DNA from: Gnetum montanum
Lineage: Eukaryota > Streptophyta > Gnetopsida > Gnetales > Gnetaceae
Reading direction: 5' to 3'
Assembly (NCBI GenBank): GCA_015680685.1
Contig: MNCI01017913.1
Coordinates: 2,488,088 to 2,524,665, forward strand
Length of the DNA stretch: 36,578 nucleotides
In this document: positions 22,157 to 31,953 of the stretch, in pieces
Layout of the letters: each line of letters starts with the position of its first letter
Numbering within the stretch: position 1 is the stretch's first letter
Notes under the pieces: model-generated
What the model saw: only the letters and a program-made list of their open reading frames with translations
What the model was told of the DNA's origin: nothing
The model's database searches: none
Position numbers and translations under genes: made by a program

Positions 22157-22560
22157 TGTTCCATATGTTTTGGCATTGTTGCTTCCCTCTAAAATTATAA
22201 AGTCCAATTACTTTTAGAAGATTTTTGATGTTTATGTATGTTTTCTCATGTTTATTTTAAATAATGATTTTAAGGTATTTTGTCATGTTTTGGGGTGTTT
22301 TAGACTTATTTTGGCAAGTCTAGAATTTGTCAGGGGCTATGGTGACTTGTTTGAAGGTGTTAAGAGGTTCTTGATGTCAAAAAAAGCATATTTATTTTTG
22401 GTCCTAGTAGGATAGACATCTACTCTAATAGTTAGACATCTCATTTGCATTTAAGACATCTCATTTTGATAGAAGATGTCTCTCTCTCGAAGTAGATGTT
22501 TGCTCTGATATCTCTGCTCTTGGACAAGACACCTACTATTTCTCTTAAGTTGTCTTGTAT
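22157..22560 (+). repeat. Copia-type 3' LTR, partial
   Basis: It matches the 5' LTR in parts: TTTTGGCAT near 22168, GGTGACTTGTTTGAAG near 22342 and the AGACATCT group at 22414-22481. Similarity fades after about 22560, so the right part is lost or replaced before element D begins at 22862. Confidence 0.5.
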
Positions 22561-22861
22561 GGATTTTAATGCACATTTCAATGAATAGATGCATTAGGAA
22601 AGTTGAAGATTGTAGTTGCATCCCTTAAAAAATGGGAATTTCATGTAAATTATCTAGGAAGAAATTGCCTACAATAAACATTAAAAATAATTTCATCTTC
22701 TTTGTTGAAAGGATTCACTAATGGAAGACCTTAGTCTTCACACTTGATCTTAGAATTTCAGTGCAACATGAAGATCCTAAAAGGTTAAAGGGAGAATAAA
22801 AATCTATCTACAATATATGCATTATGATAAAAGGAAGAAACTTATGCATGTATGTAGGGGG
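22561..22861. other. Spacer between copia relic and element D LTR
   Basis: No gene or repeat is recognised. It could be the diverged end of the copia LTR or target DNA of element D. Confidence 0.4.
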
Positions 22862-23566
22862 TGAAATGACAGAAAATGTCGGTTGTTGGAAATACTGAGC
22901 GGAGTTCCATGTACACAGTTTCAACCCTGAATTTGTGCGAGGGATCCGTGCGAGGGCCATGCTAGAGAAGGTGAATCCAAGGTGCCCTGAACAGTCTTGT
23001 CAATTAGATAGGAACTTACTTAATTAGTAAAATTTTGTAATAACCGGATGACAAGATGACGATTTCAATGAGGAGATATGATATCGTTAATCTCGAAGGT
23101 AATCAAGAGCAATGTAAATGATTCAAAGAAATTGTAAAATCTATGTAGATAGGATGCAATAAATTGGATTTAGAGAGTGTGTAATCCTGAGATATGGTAT
23201 TTAGCTTATAAAGAAAATATGTTGGATTCAATGATTACAGGCAAACTTCGGTTTAGACGAAGCACATGCTAAGAACAGGAAAGCTATTCAAAGATGAAAT
23301 AAGCAAAGGCCAATCTACCTTGTTCTAGCCAATCTAGGCGCAAGGGAATTAGACCCAAAGTAGAATGTCCGCTAACTAGTAGTTTCTGATCAAAAGCTTT
23401 TGTCAGTCAACTTCGATGTTCTTATGATTGTTGATCCTCTTTTGTTCTCTTGCCAATCTTCGCCCAAAAGTTGTCAACAATTACCAATGAAAGAAAATTG
23501 CTCATGGAGAAAATTTTCCAATCGAGAGAAATTTTTTGCCCACCTCTTGATCCTTGTCAACTAAAG

Positions 23567-23579
23567 TATTTATAAGGTT
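23567..23579 (-). promoter_or_regulatory. Element D LTR TATA box
   Basis: ACCTTATAAATAC reads on - at this place, inside the LTR and about 850 bases after its start. Transcription would run left, starting near 23540. Confidence 0.55.
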
Positions 23580-23639
23580 AGGGCTAGGAGAAAAACAAGG
23601 TTTAGATGACGTGTGTCCTAAACCTACAAAGTGCCGTTG

Positions 23640-24408
23640 ACTTGATGTGTTTGTATTTGAAGCTTGCGGCGCTACGCTGCATTACGCTCTGAAGCGTAAT
23701 GTGTCGTAATCTATTCTTGTTGGAGCTTTGGCAACAAACTATTTTGTGGTTATGCTATAATATGTTGGAGAGCGTATTATGATGTAAGAACTGCTGATGC
23801 CTGAATTTTGTTATCTCCATGGTTGCAACTAAATCAATCATCTAATTGCTTTACGCTGTGTTATGCTACATTATGTTGCATAGTGTAACTTGGCGTAACA
23901 TAGCAAACCTGCAAAAAATTGAAGCGTTGTCGCTGCACTTCCCTTGTTTTTGTTCAGTCTTTCTAGGGTTTATTACGCTACACTACATAATGTAGCATAA
24001 TAGGCCCTTAGCCGAGAAAATAAAACTTACTGAGATGTGTGACATGTTGCAGATCCTTGCCTAAGCCTTGAGATTTTGCTGAACTATTGAGGTCTTGAAA
24101 TTTTGCTATCTCGGTTGTTGCGACTAGATGGACTATATTCTTGCATTATGCTGTGTTATGCTACATCACGCTATGTTACATAATGTGGCGTAATATGAAA
24201 AAAGTTAAAATTTTTGAAACATAGCTAACTTGCAAAGTTGAAGGCTTGCCATTACGCACCCCTTATCTTGTTATGTCTTCTGGAGTCTATTACGCTTTGC
24301 TGCATAGTGTGGTGTAACAGGCCCTTAGCCAAAAAGGGAACTTGCTAAGCCATGACTTGTCATAAATCCTTACCTGAGTTACAAGATTTTGCTGAATCGT
24401 TGAGGACT
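23640..24408 (-). repeat. U3 tandem repeats rich in TTACGCT hairpins
   Basis: Two units, 23801-24094 and 24095-24408, align along their length (TATCTC-GTTG, TTATGCTGTGTTATGCTACAT, GGCCCTTAGCC, GATTTTGCTGAA). A shorter related copy lies at 23640-23800. Perfect or near-perfect hairpins include 23681-23700 (8-bp stem, 4-base loop) and 23971-24002 (12-bp stem, one mismatch). Confidence 0.7.
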
Positions 24409-24431
24409 CAAAATTTCACGATGTTTCAATG

Positions 24432-24442
24432 GCCCCTCTTTG
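24432..24442 (-). other. Element D polypurine tract
   Basis: On - the sequence CAAAGAGGGGCC lies four bases before the TGAAAC start of the LTR. It is the usual placement for plus-strand priming. Confidence 0.55.
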
Positions 24443-25593
24443 TTGACATTTAGAGGGCTTACTCGAAAGACATCGACAAGGAATATGAAACACCAGAGAG
24501 GTAAAGACGCCGACAACGTCTGTTGGCAACTACTTAGATATCACTTTGTCAAACCTGGAAGTGCAAAGGCAGGAGGAGGAGGATAGGAGGGATCTTAAAG
24601 AAGTGAGAGGAGGGAGGTTCAGGGAAGACTCAAGCATGTGAACAAGAAACTTTTGCAAACAAGTTCTTAGGTGTCTTTTCGTGGGTGTTTCTTCGAGAGG
24701 TTACGCTGCTATACTGCATATGAAGGGCTTGCACGGACGAGTTGTGTTACGCCTGTATGGCCTAAATGAGTTGTTTTACATCCATTTTGCCTAGGTTTGC
24801 TCATTTTTTTGGTGCAACTTACATTCCATGAGGCGAGTTGCATTACGCTAGTTCATGGACATGATGATGCGAAAGAATTGACTATATGCTCACATCCTGT
24901 ACAAACAAAAGAAGAGGGTAAAGACGATTGCAAGGATAATGGAAGGAGAAAGTGAAGTAAGGTATCTAATGGAGGGAAAGACAAGGTTTGCACTCCTAAG
25001 TAGTTAGGTTAGTCTGAGTAGCCACCTTAGAACGCTGTGACACCTCACCTCCTAGTGAATGCATTCTTGATCAACACCATCGTAGCAAGTAACCTGCAAA
25101 ACATAACAGAGAATAGAGAGAAAAAGCAATCATCCTAATCTCTAGGGAGGCTATTGAAACAAGTGCCATCTGAAGTGAAAAGGAGAGCGCATGCCACAGA
25201 GAAGGGACTGTAGCAAGAAGCAAGGGTCCCTTTGTTGATGCCACGATTCAGGAAGTCACCGTTGATAGCCAGATTCATCTTGCTCAAACGACTAGGCAAA
25301 GAACCAGTCAGATAAATCTGCTAAGCCAGAGTCTAGTGGTGGTGACGGGTGGAGGCCATCAAGGTTATGGATGACCATAGTTTCTTTGGGGCCCCCCAGG
25401 AGTTGCAACTACAGAGTGGCTATCGTAGCAACACCTTCGAGGGGTCAGTAGTATGCCTTTCAGCATATTCGAGGAATTAGTAGGATGTCGGTGGGTTAGC
25501 GGAGTTGCATCTATTCCAACACCCTATCCAATATGTATGGTAGGGATGCAGTGCAATAATGATCATGCTTGCTTGCTTCATGGGCTGCCTACT
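24443..25593 (-). other. 3' non-coding part of element D
   Basis: There is no convincing reading frame. TTACGC motifs continue at 24702, 24747 and 24844, outside the proposed LTR. A possible splice acceptor (TTTTGCAG) is seen near 25097 on -. Confidence 0.4.
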
Positions 25594-25970
25594 GGCAGAT
25601 TCCAGTTTTAAGTCCTGGTGGGCTGTTGTTGCTAGTTTTAAGTCTCAGCAGACCATGGTCCCGGTTTAAATTCTGGGCAGACTGAAGCATGCTAGTTTCA
25701 CGTGGTAGCGGATGGTGGAAGAGCTAGTTTAAGGTCCTAGCAGACCATGCTGTGGGTGTCAATTTTGTGTCGTGACCTAGGAAGAAGTCTGTGTTGGTTT
25801 AGCATCTTAGCAGATGGATGCTTACCTTGCTAGTTTCACGTCATGGTGGATGGTTGGAAACTTTGCCAGTTTAGCATTGTGGCAGATGCATGCAAGAAAT
25901 GCCAGTTTTACATGTTAGCAGACATGTAAAAAATTGCCAGTTTTACATCGTAGTGGACATTTGTTACCTT
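25594..25970 (-). repeat. Minisatellite downstream of integrase, about 11 units of 28-37 bp
   Basis: On + the consensus resembles GCCAGTTTTACAT then a short variable stretch and TRGCAGA. The units differ in length by non-multiples of three, so a peptide repeat is unlikely although parts read NWQ and NWH in the pol frame. The array begins within about 50 bases after the last recognisable pol sequence. Confidence 0.7.
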
Positions 25971-25989
25971 GCGTTTGATCCGAGTCGAC

Positions 25990-26691
25990 GTTTAGATGTG
26001 GTACCGCTTTAGGTACATATGGTTCACCAGATTCGAGAGTTTGTTGCCGTATGCACTGGCGACTAGAAAGGGCCTTCCCAACTTGCAGAGAATTTTCTCA
26101 TTAGTTTAGGAATGGCTTTGAGAACTAAGTCTCCTTTTTTGATCGGTTGCTGATGCAGGTTGTGATGATGCTTCTGCTTTTTCCTGTCTTGATACCTTTC
26201 AATGTTGTCAAGCGTCTGGATGCGTTTCTCCTCTACTGAGTCTAAATCTATGATCCTGGAATCATTGTGTTGAGTCTCATTTATAACTATGGAGAGGACC
26301 ATTTGCAATGTGGGGATCTATAGTTCCAGGGGCAACACTACTTCAGATCCGTAGACTAGGTTGTAGGGTGTCCTATCGGTAGCTATTCCGCATGTTGTAC
26401 GATAGACCCATAGCACATAGAGGATTTTTTCATGCCATTGTTTTTTGTTGTTGTTGAGCATTTTCTTCAGTAAGTTGATGACCACCTTGTTTGTTGCCTC
26501 TGCTTGACCATTTTATTATGGGTAATAAGGTGAAAAAAAAGATTGCCTAATACCAAGGTTACTGTAGAAAGTTTTGGTTTTAGCACTACTAAATTGTGGC
26601 CCGTTGTTGGTCACAATAGTCATGGGAAGTCCAAACCTGGCTACTATATTGTCTAAGATAAAATGGAAAACTTGTTGAGATGTAATCTTTC
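25990..26691 (-). pseudogene. Element D integrase, C-terminal half (Ty3/gypsy), decayed
   Basis: Integrase cuts target DNA and joins the element ends. On - the frame starts in ILDNIVARFGLPMTIVT (about 26670-26612). In the second acidic position TDNG is changed to TNNG (26608-26606, GAC to AAC); the Glu of GQAEATNK is kept at 26500-26498, giving the exact 35-residue D-to-E spacing. Two neighbouring Gln codons are TAA stops (SPYYP then two stops). The C-terminal part holds KKGDLVLKAIPK and KFSASWEGPF (the GPF/Y motif, about 26140-26063). A one-base loss follows GPF, then HMYLKRYHI. The N-terminal half (zinc finger, first Asp) and RT are missing because element B is inserted at 26697; they are not found on the other side of B within the window. 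Confidence 0.85.
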
Positions 26692-26696
26692 ATAGG
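26692..26696. repeat. Candidate target duplication at element B 3' end (ATAGG)
   Basis: These five bases follow the LTR end within the D integrase. The partner copy was not found because the 5' end of B is missing or rearranged. Confidence 0.35.
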
Positions 26697-27506
26697 TGAT
26701 GAGTGGCGAGGTACCCCTACACTCAACCATACGAAATGAGTGTAGCACACGCGATCTGGTCGAACTTCGCAAACTAAATGCCTAAACGCCCCATGGAACA
26801 CTTGGGGTTAATCATTCGTTGTCTTCCCAGACTTACTTGTTGTTGTCATGGTGTATGGTTAAGTAAGTTCGAGGTATATGATTTTTATGGTCTTTTATGA
26901 TTTTATGTCTTCTATGCTAAGAGTGAAGGGTTGAGAAAACTAACTATCTCTAAGTAAGGACTAAGTCTAAATTAACTAGCATCAGCATCCGTTCCTACTT
27001 ACCGTACACACCTTGAACTATGCAACTGTGGCTACCAAATGCTAATTGTTACTGGGATCACCACACATAATGCACGTGCTTGAAGTGGTCGTATTGAGGC
27101 ACCTAACTAGCCTAAGNTTCGTCAATGCTCGTAACCAAGTCGTACTCATGCTGTGCTAATGCATGTAATAAATAATAGGTAGGAAATAACATGTAATAAA
27201 CCTATTCCATGTACTACAAGGTTTATCCACAAAGCTTGTCTTTATTGCCGTACACAACTTGTGTTTAGGTACAAAGTTGTTCGAATAAAGATCCATTCAC
27301 TTAGGGACTCCTATTACGGGCACATGGAAAATATTCTATCTCTGGAGTGATCAAACTACTAGAGTTTTCCTACTTCTAGCCTAGGATGAGAAATGAAGGG
27401 AGTGTTGCCTCTTATTTATAGATTTGGTAGCAGACCACGATATCGCGTACACGATATCGCAGGGGACGATGCAATATCCTAGTGCATGTGATATCACATC
27501 TCATCA
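26697..27506 (-). repeat. Element B 3' LTR (810 bp, minus strand)
   Basis: On - it starts TGATGA and ends TCATCA, the same termini as element A. GTATGGTTG-GT-TA-GGGGTAC near the end is shared with A. U3 is only about 120 bp, with GATATC at 27490, 27453 and 27439 and TATAAATA at 27420-27413. One undetermined base (N) lies at 27117. The insertion is in the integrase of element D. Confidence 0.8.
27411..27495 (-). promoter_or_regulatory. Element B U3 promoter with GATATC cluster
   Basis: Three GATATC sites (27490, 27453, 27439 on +; palindromic), two of them as CGATATCG-type cores, stand just upstream of TATAAATAAG (27420-27411 on -). The layout is the same as in element A. Confidence 0.6.
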
Positions 27507-27520
27507 TACCCCCATGATTA
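27507..27520 (-). other. Element B 3' polypurine tract
   Basis: TAATCATGGGGGTA on - lies directly before TGATGA of the LTR. The 20 bases before it match those before the element A tract. Confidence 0.75.
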
Positions 27521-28260
27521 AATGAAAACTCATCCTCGAGTTCCTTACAATAATATCAGGTAGGTATGGAATTATTGAGGGAGATGGAACTAATGAGATA
27601 ACATGTGAACGGATCATTATTACAAGACTTGACAAAACTGGTGTTCATGACAACAAGGGTGAACACCTTATTACAATGACATTAGGCCTTTGTTGGCAAC
27701 TGAGAAAGAGGGAGAGAAAGAAGTGTTACTATTGCCAATGCCAAGATTGTGTCTTTGTTGTCCATCCATAAGCGTGCCATCAATCTTGCTCCTTGCATAG
27801 ATGCTTCAGCGCTGCTCCATTCCAAGTGTTTGCTGTAGATCCAATCCATTGTTTTCATGTCTACCATTTGCACATATAACACAATCATATATTAGCAAGG
27901 GTAATTAAATCATCATGTAATTGATACCTTGCTTCGGTGTAAACTCATTAGGTAGGTTGTGGTATGGCTGATATGGATCTAGGAATATGTTAATGATGAC
28001 TACCGAAGGTGTAGGGGTTAGTAAGAAAATAAAAAAATTTTGGGGCTAGGAGAAAATTGAAAAAATCAAGCCCCATACCCCCATGACTAATCGCAAACCT
28101 CCGGTAGCATTAGAATGGAGAAAGAAAAGGAGTAAGAAAGATAGATAAAAAGGGACAACTATGGCATCGATGAAATGGATGTCAAGATGGAAATGAACAC
28201 AAATAGAATTAATTGAAAAATGTGAAGGGAAAGAATTTAACTAAGGTTCCAAATAGGAAT
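27521..28260 (-). other. Element B 3' module with second polypurine-like motif
   Basis: On - GATTAGTCATGGGGGTATGG at 28092-28073 resembles the true tract at 27520-27507 but is followed by GGGCTTGATTTT instead of an LTR. A 68-residue open frame (27888-27682 on -) has no recognisable family. In element A the corresponding interval holds the 3-kb gene-like unit. Confidence 0.4.
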
Positions 28261-28317
28261 GCCAGTGGGTCCTCCCCAAAGTAGGCTCATGCCTTTAATG
28301 CCCTGACAAACCCACAT
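28261..28317 (-). other. Block conserved with element A (GIKG, SLLWGG)
   Basis: On - it reads GGCATTAAAGGC, GAGCC and CTTTGGGGAGGA, collinear with + 6410-6475. Distances to the internal polypurine motif are about 1.17 kb here and 1.1 kb in A. Confidence 0.55.
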
Positions 28318-29249
28318 TCAAAGAGACCGTAGGCCTTGGGAATGTCATTGGAAACAAGAGTTAAAGTCTTAACCACAATAATTTACCAAAAAGAAAATAA
28401 TGCATCAACCAAAATATATACACTAATGATACAACTGGAAATGAGGTGAATAATGGAGAGAAGGATGGAGAGAAGAGAATGGAATGGAATCCCCAGAACA
28501 AGGTGGTGTATAGCCCCATGTGTGTTTGATGATTAAAGTGACTTGGAAAATCTCATTCCAACTCCGGCCTCAAACCAACCACATCCAGTGACTTTACATC
28601 AATGCATTCGGTTAAAGCATCCACTTGGGCAACAAGAATGCATGCTCTAAGAGCCAGCACCATTCTGATGAAACAAAGGAGAGAATGGAAAGCAAGAAGG
28701 GCCTTAGTTAGAGGGAACACTTTTGGTTCCATAACCAGTGCTTGTAGCCAGAGTTTATTCATCTAAGGGGTGTGCTTTGAATTCTCATTTTTTTTATGTT
28801 TTGTGTTTTTATGCATGAGAACCACACCATGCAAAGACTTGATCATTTTTATTGTCTTAGCTTTCGATAGTTGGGTAACATCAGAACAGTAAGAAAACTC
28901 AAGAAGAAACATTCAAGCACCCAAGAGAATGACCAACACAAAAGCATCAAGTTCCTTTGAAGTCACACCCTTTTCAATCCATGAGTCCTTCCTTAGTTTG
29001 AGAAATGCCCAGTCACTGATTCGTTTAAGTTCCTATTAGAAGGGGACTATACATTTCCAAGTCGAGAGAAACTATAGAAATTGGTGGATGGATGGATAAA
29101 ATGGTCTCATTACCTGCCGTATCAAAAGAAACATACCGTAGTATCAACATTGTGACTTAAAGGTAAAAACCAAACATTAGCAATCAATATGAAAATAGTT
29201 CATACCATCATAAAGAACGCTTATTATGGGACAAACTTATAGGGTGGAT

Positions 29250-29250
<1 letters not shown>
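28318..29250 (-). other. Middle of element B, unclear coding content
   Basis: Open stretches on - include 28762-28553 (69 residues, hydrophobic middle, no known family) and about 29010-28870 (starting KRISDWAFLKLRKDSW). They are broken by stops and carry no pol motif. Confidence 0.35.

Positions 29251-29276
<26 letters not shown>
29251..29276. repeat. (AC)13 microsatellite
   Basis: A perfect dinucleotide run. It lies next to a tandem array of TTGTAAAACAAA-type units and appears to have grown in the non-coding part of element B. Confidence 0.95.
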
Positions 29277-29281
<5 letters not shown>

Positions 29282-29294
29282 TGAAAATGTATAA

Positions 29295-29432
29295 CAATGT
29301 TGTAAAACAAAGACTGGAAAAGTTAAAGAAATTTGTAAAACAAAAATTAGAAAAGTTAAAGAAATTTGTAAAACAAAAATGTGTAAAAAAAAAATGTTGT
29401 AAAACAAAAATGTGTAAAACAAAAATTGAAAA
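29295..29432. repeat. Short tandem array of TGTAAAACAAA units
   Basis: TTGTAAAACAAA occurs several times; a 36-bp version with AAAAGTTAAAGAAAT is repeated twice (about 29299-29370), and shorter versions follow. The corresponding place in element A (about 5360-5385) has a single reverse-direction TTTTACAAA, so the array expanded in B. Confidence 0.7.
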
Positions 29433-29463
29433 AGAACTAAGGGCCCCATATGATTAGCATAGG

Positions 29464-29485
29464 TGGCCATCTCCCCCATGACTAA
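29464..29485 (-). other. Internal polypurine-like motif of element B
   Basis: TTAGTCATGGGGGAGATGGCC on - is nearly the same as + 5314-5333 in element A and has the same position after the gag/protease region. Confidence 0.45.
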
Positions 29486-29732
29486 GTTGTAATGGAAAGA
29501 TTCAAAATAATGAGTGCCTATTTGAATTTCTAAGAAGTGCCCAACTTCTTCCAATTGATGATCTTAGATTAAGGGATGGAAGTTGGTGACACTCATAGTC
29601 CAATGTGTCTATGCCTTCGTTGTTGGCATGGGTTTCCTTAATTCGTTCCATGCATATTTTTCTACTCCTTTGAGTAGCTATCAACCATGTGATGTCTACT
29701 ACTGGTTGTGTGGTTGCTACATACAGGCATCT

Positions 29733-30190
29733 TTATTGCAAAGTTTCTTGGGCACAACTATTACATGGAGGCATTTCCTCTATGTCATCACCCAATGAAT
29801 CACTGTATGTGATGCAGGGAATTTTCCTCTTCTCGATCTTTCCAAAAATGTTTATCTTAGAAATTTCTAAGGAAAGATCACGGATCCTAAGGCATGCGTC
29901 TACTGTACTAAGCCATGCCCTTCCTATTATAATTGGGAAGTTCCCTTCATTGTTGTTCACTTCAATCACAGTGGTAATGATGTCCTCCACCAATCCCAAG
30001 GGAATGGTGATAGACTGGTCTGCTAGCTCTAGTTGAATGTTGCTCTTCTTAAGTTGGGGTAGGTTCTAGGCATGATACATCTCTCATGAAATTAAGTTGA
30101 CTTTAGAACCTGAGTCAAGAAGAGCCCTATGTGGTTCATTTTTGGTGATCCGCAAATAGATTAAGGGACTCCCAAGGTCAGTTAGTTTCC
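29733..30190 (-). pseudogene. Element B aspartic protease (retropepsin)
   Basis: The protease would release gag products in the particle. On - the active-site motif ALLDSGSKVNLIS is intact, with the catalytic Asp at 30116-30114. It is followed by a TGA where CGA (Arg) is likely. The open stretch 29999-29733 carries the distal motif FPIIIGRAWLS, close to the ILGRPWL form usual in this family. A frame continues to about 29502 as a short linker. There is no RT afterwards; the internal polypurine-like motif comes next. This is the best-preserved enzyme motif in the window, but the stop makes it a pseudogene as it stands. Confidence 0.78.
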
Positions 30191-30239
30191 TGGGAAGGTG
30201 GCCTACCTTGATCTAGTCAGTTACAGTATGTGTTAACAT

Positions 30240-31910
30240 AATCGTATGCATTAAGCTCTGATTTTGGATAGAAGGGTGCTCCAAAGTGTTAGATGGTGGA
30301 GGAGTGTACATGGGCCCAACTTCTTGTTGTTGCGAGAGTTTTTCTGGGCTTTTGGTTTTGAAATAAGATCTTTTCTTTTTACAGTTGTCAGAACCAACAG
30401 CAGGTTGGATATTTACAGCTCTCGCAGCGTGACGTTGCTGCGGTTGAGGAGGAAGTTCCCCTTGTATTTGTTGGAGCAGGAGGTGTTATGGGAACTACTT
30501 GTGGTGGAAGAGGTGGGGATGGATTAGGAGGATGGAACGAGTGTGAGATGTCTCCTGGAGGAGAAGGAGTCCTTCTAAAGTACTCCTGAACTTGGTAGTG
30601 ACGGTTGGGAGTTGTGTGACTCATAGAGTCACTTGGAGAAATTGGCTGCTGCACATAATATCCATAAGGGTCAGGCTACCAGTAAGGGTACTGTTGTGTT
30701 GGTGGTGGCATCCCCCATGACTTTGGGTATTTCCATTGCTGATGCTATCCGATGGGCTATGGTGGAGTTCCACTTGGATAATACGTTAAGGGTTGGTGGA
30801 ACTGCCTTGGGTTACCTTGTGGATAAGGTAACTTGCAGGGTGTTTGCCATTGGTTGAGTCTTGGATTAAGTGCATACATCCCAGTCTCCTATAGATGTGA
30901 GATGATGGGGCAACATCCCTTAGGATGGTTATAATGGTAGATCTCACATCCACCATCATCGTCTGAATTCGAATTCACAACCACATCAGAGTTAGTGATT
31001 TTTCCCTTACCTTTGTTATGTGCAAGGCCTAGATCACTCCACTTTTTCTTACCTTTGTCATTACTTTGTTCTACCTTAGACTCTTCTACAATTTTCAATA
31101 CTATTTCAATTCTTGAGTCCAAGGAATCCCATATTTGGTCTACTTTGGCCGATACCTCAGTTGTTAATTTTTTGATTGGCAAAGTTTTTCGATTCACCAA
31201 CTCTCTGATTGGTGACTCATCCTCTTCATCACAAAATTTCACTTCCTTCTTTCAAAGGGAGGGATCACGGTTATACTCTTCTGCACTTTCCCTTTTGCGT
31301 AGCTCATCCTCTTCTTTTGCTACTTGCTCCAACAAGCTACATACTTCATGGGCTCTAAGTTGTGAGAGTCTCCCTTGGGTGTAAGTCCCAAGGGTTCTTC
31401 TAGTTTCATTCCTTAGCCCATCCATGATGTGGCAAAGTTGATCTCACTGAGCGTACCCATGGCCCGGGCAATGATGTAACAATGTGTAATAGTGGGCCAT
31501 GGGAGCATCCAAGGGTTCATATATACCTTACTTCCAGCCTTGGACCTGCTTACACAAATTGGACACTCTAGAGTATGTTGGATACTTTTTGTTGAATAGT
31601 TCTAGCATCGTACTCCACCTCCTGATGGTTTTCAGTTCTAAGGATCGGTACTAGCTCTCTGCTTCTTTGGTGAGTGTCCTTGGGAACAACTTAAGTTTTT
31701 ACCACTCATTTTCTATATTTTGCAAGGCACAAGCATCGTGGAATGCCTGTAAATGGTTTTGCAGATAAACACTATATCCCCCTTCAAATCATGGAATGTT
31801 ATTCATGTCTAAATGCTTGATTTGGCTATCCTCTAAATGCCTTGTGGGAATCCTAACTGCCTTCGTTATTGTTGGCGACCGTTTGGGACGCGACCATCAA
31901 CGAGTATCCT
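30240..31910 (-). pseudogene. Element B gag, decayed
   Basis: On - the gag core begins about 31810 with KHLDMNNIP (then TGA), followed by YLQNHLQAFHDACALQNIE and TMLELFNKKYPTY. The later part HIMDGLRNETRRTLG (about 31430-31390) and a charged stretch QVAKEEDELRKRES lead to the intact open stretch 31242-30889, which contains DDGGCEIYHYNHPKGCCPI, the counterpart of the element A motif. The C-terminal part (about 30654-30388) is rich in P and S, as usual for a gag tail before protease. The order gag, proline-rich tail, protease is collinear. The gag gives particle structure; stops make it non-functional. Confidence 0.75.
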
Positions 31911-31933
31911 CGTATAGGATTTAGGTGCTTGCT

Positions 31934-31950
31934 GGTCTCTGGCAACACCA
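31934..31950 (-). other. Element B primer-binding site, probable
   Basis: TGGTGTTGCCAGAGACC on - stands upstream of the gag and resembles the element A site, with a small loss. No LTR of the B family precedes it. Confidence 0.4.
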
Positions 31951-31953
31951 AGG

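Larger units (their letters stand above)
22862..24428 (-). repeat. Element D 3' LTR (about 1.57 kb, minus strand)
   Basis: Read on -, the LTR begins TGAAAC just after a polypurine tract and ends CATTTCA, a 5-bp inverted pair. TATAAATA lies at 23574-23567, giving a U3 of about 890 bp. The U3 is made mainly of tandem units rich in TTACGCT and its complement. No second copy lies in the window, so the right boundary rests on the inverted ends alone. Confidence 0.55.

Noticed and set aside
25594-25970. Regular short repeats reminiscent of a CRISPR array.
   Set aside because: Unit length varies, there are no unique spacers between identical repeats, and the context is a plant retroelement.
26589-26801. 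A 70-residue minus-strand frame across the LTR/integrase junction.
   Set aside because: It spans the insertion border and mixes LTR and integrase DNA; no protein motif in this frame.
27117-27117. One undetermined base (N).
   Set aside because: A single uncertain call within the element B LTR; no biological meaning is drawn from it.
29583-30036. Open frames on + in this interval.
   Set aside because: They are antisense shadows of the element B protease, whose minus-strand frame has clear retropepsin motifs.
30700-30722. A further AGTCATGGGGGA motif on the minus strand, like a polypurine tract.
   Set aside because: It lies inside the proline-rich gag tail of element B with no LTR-like DNA after it; a chance match is likely.
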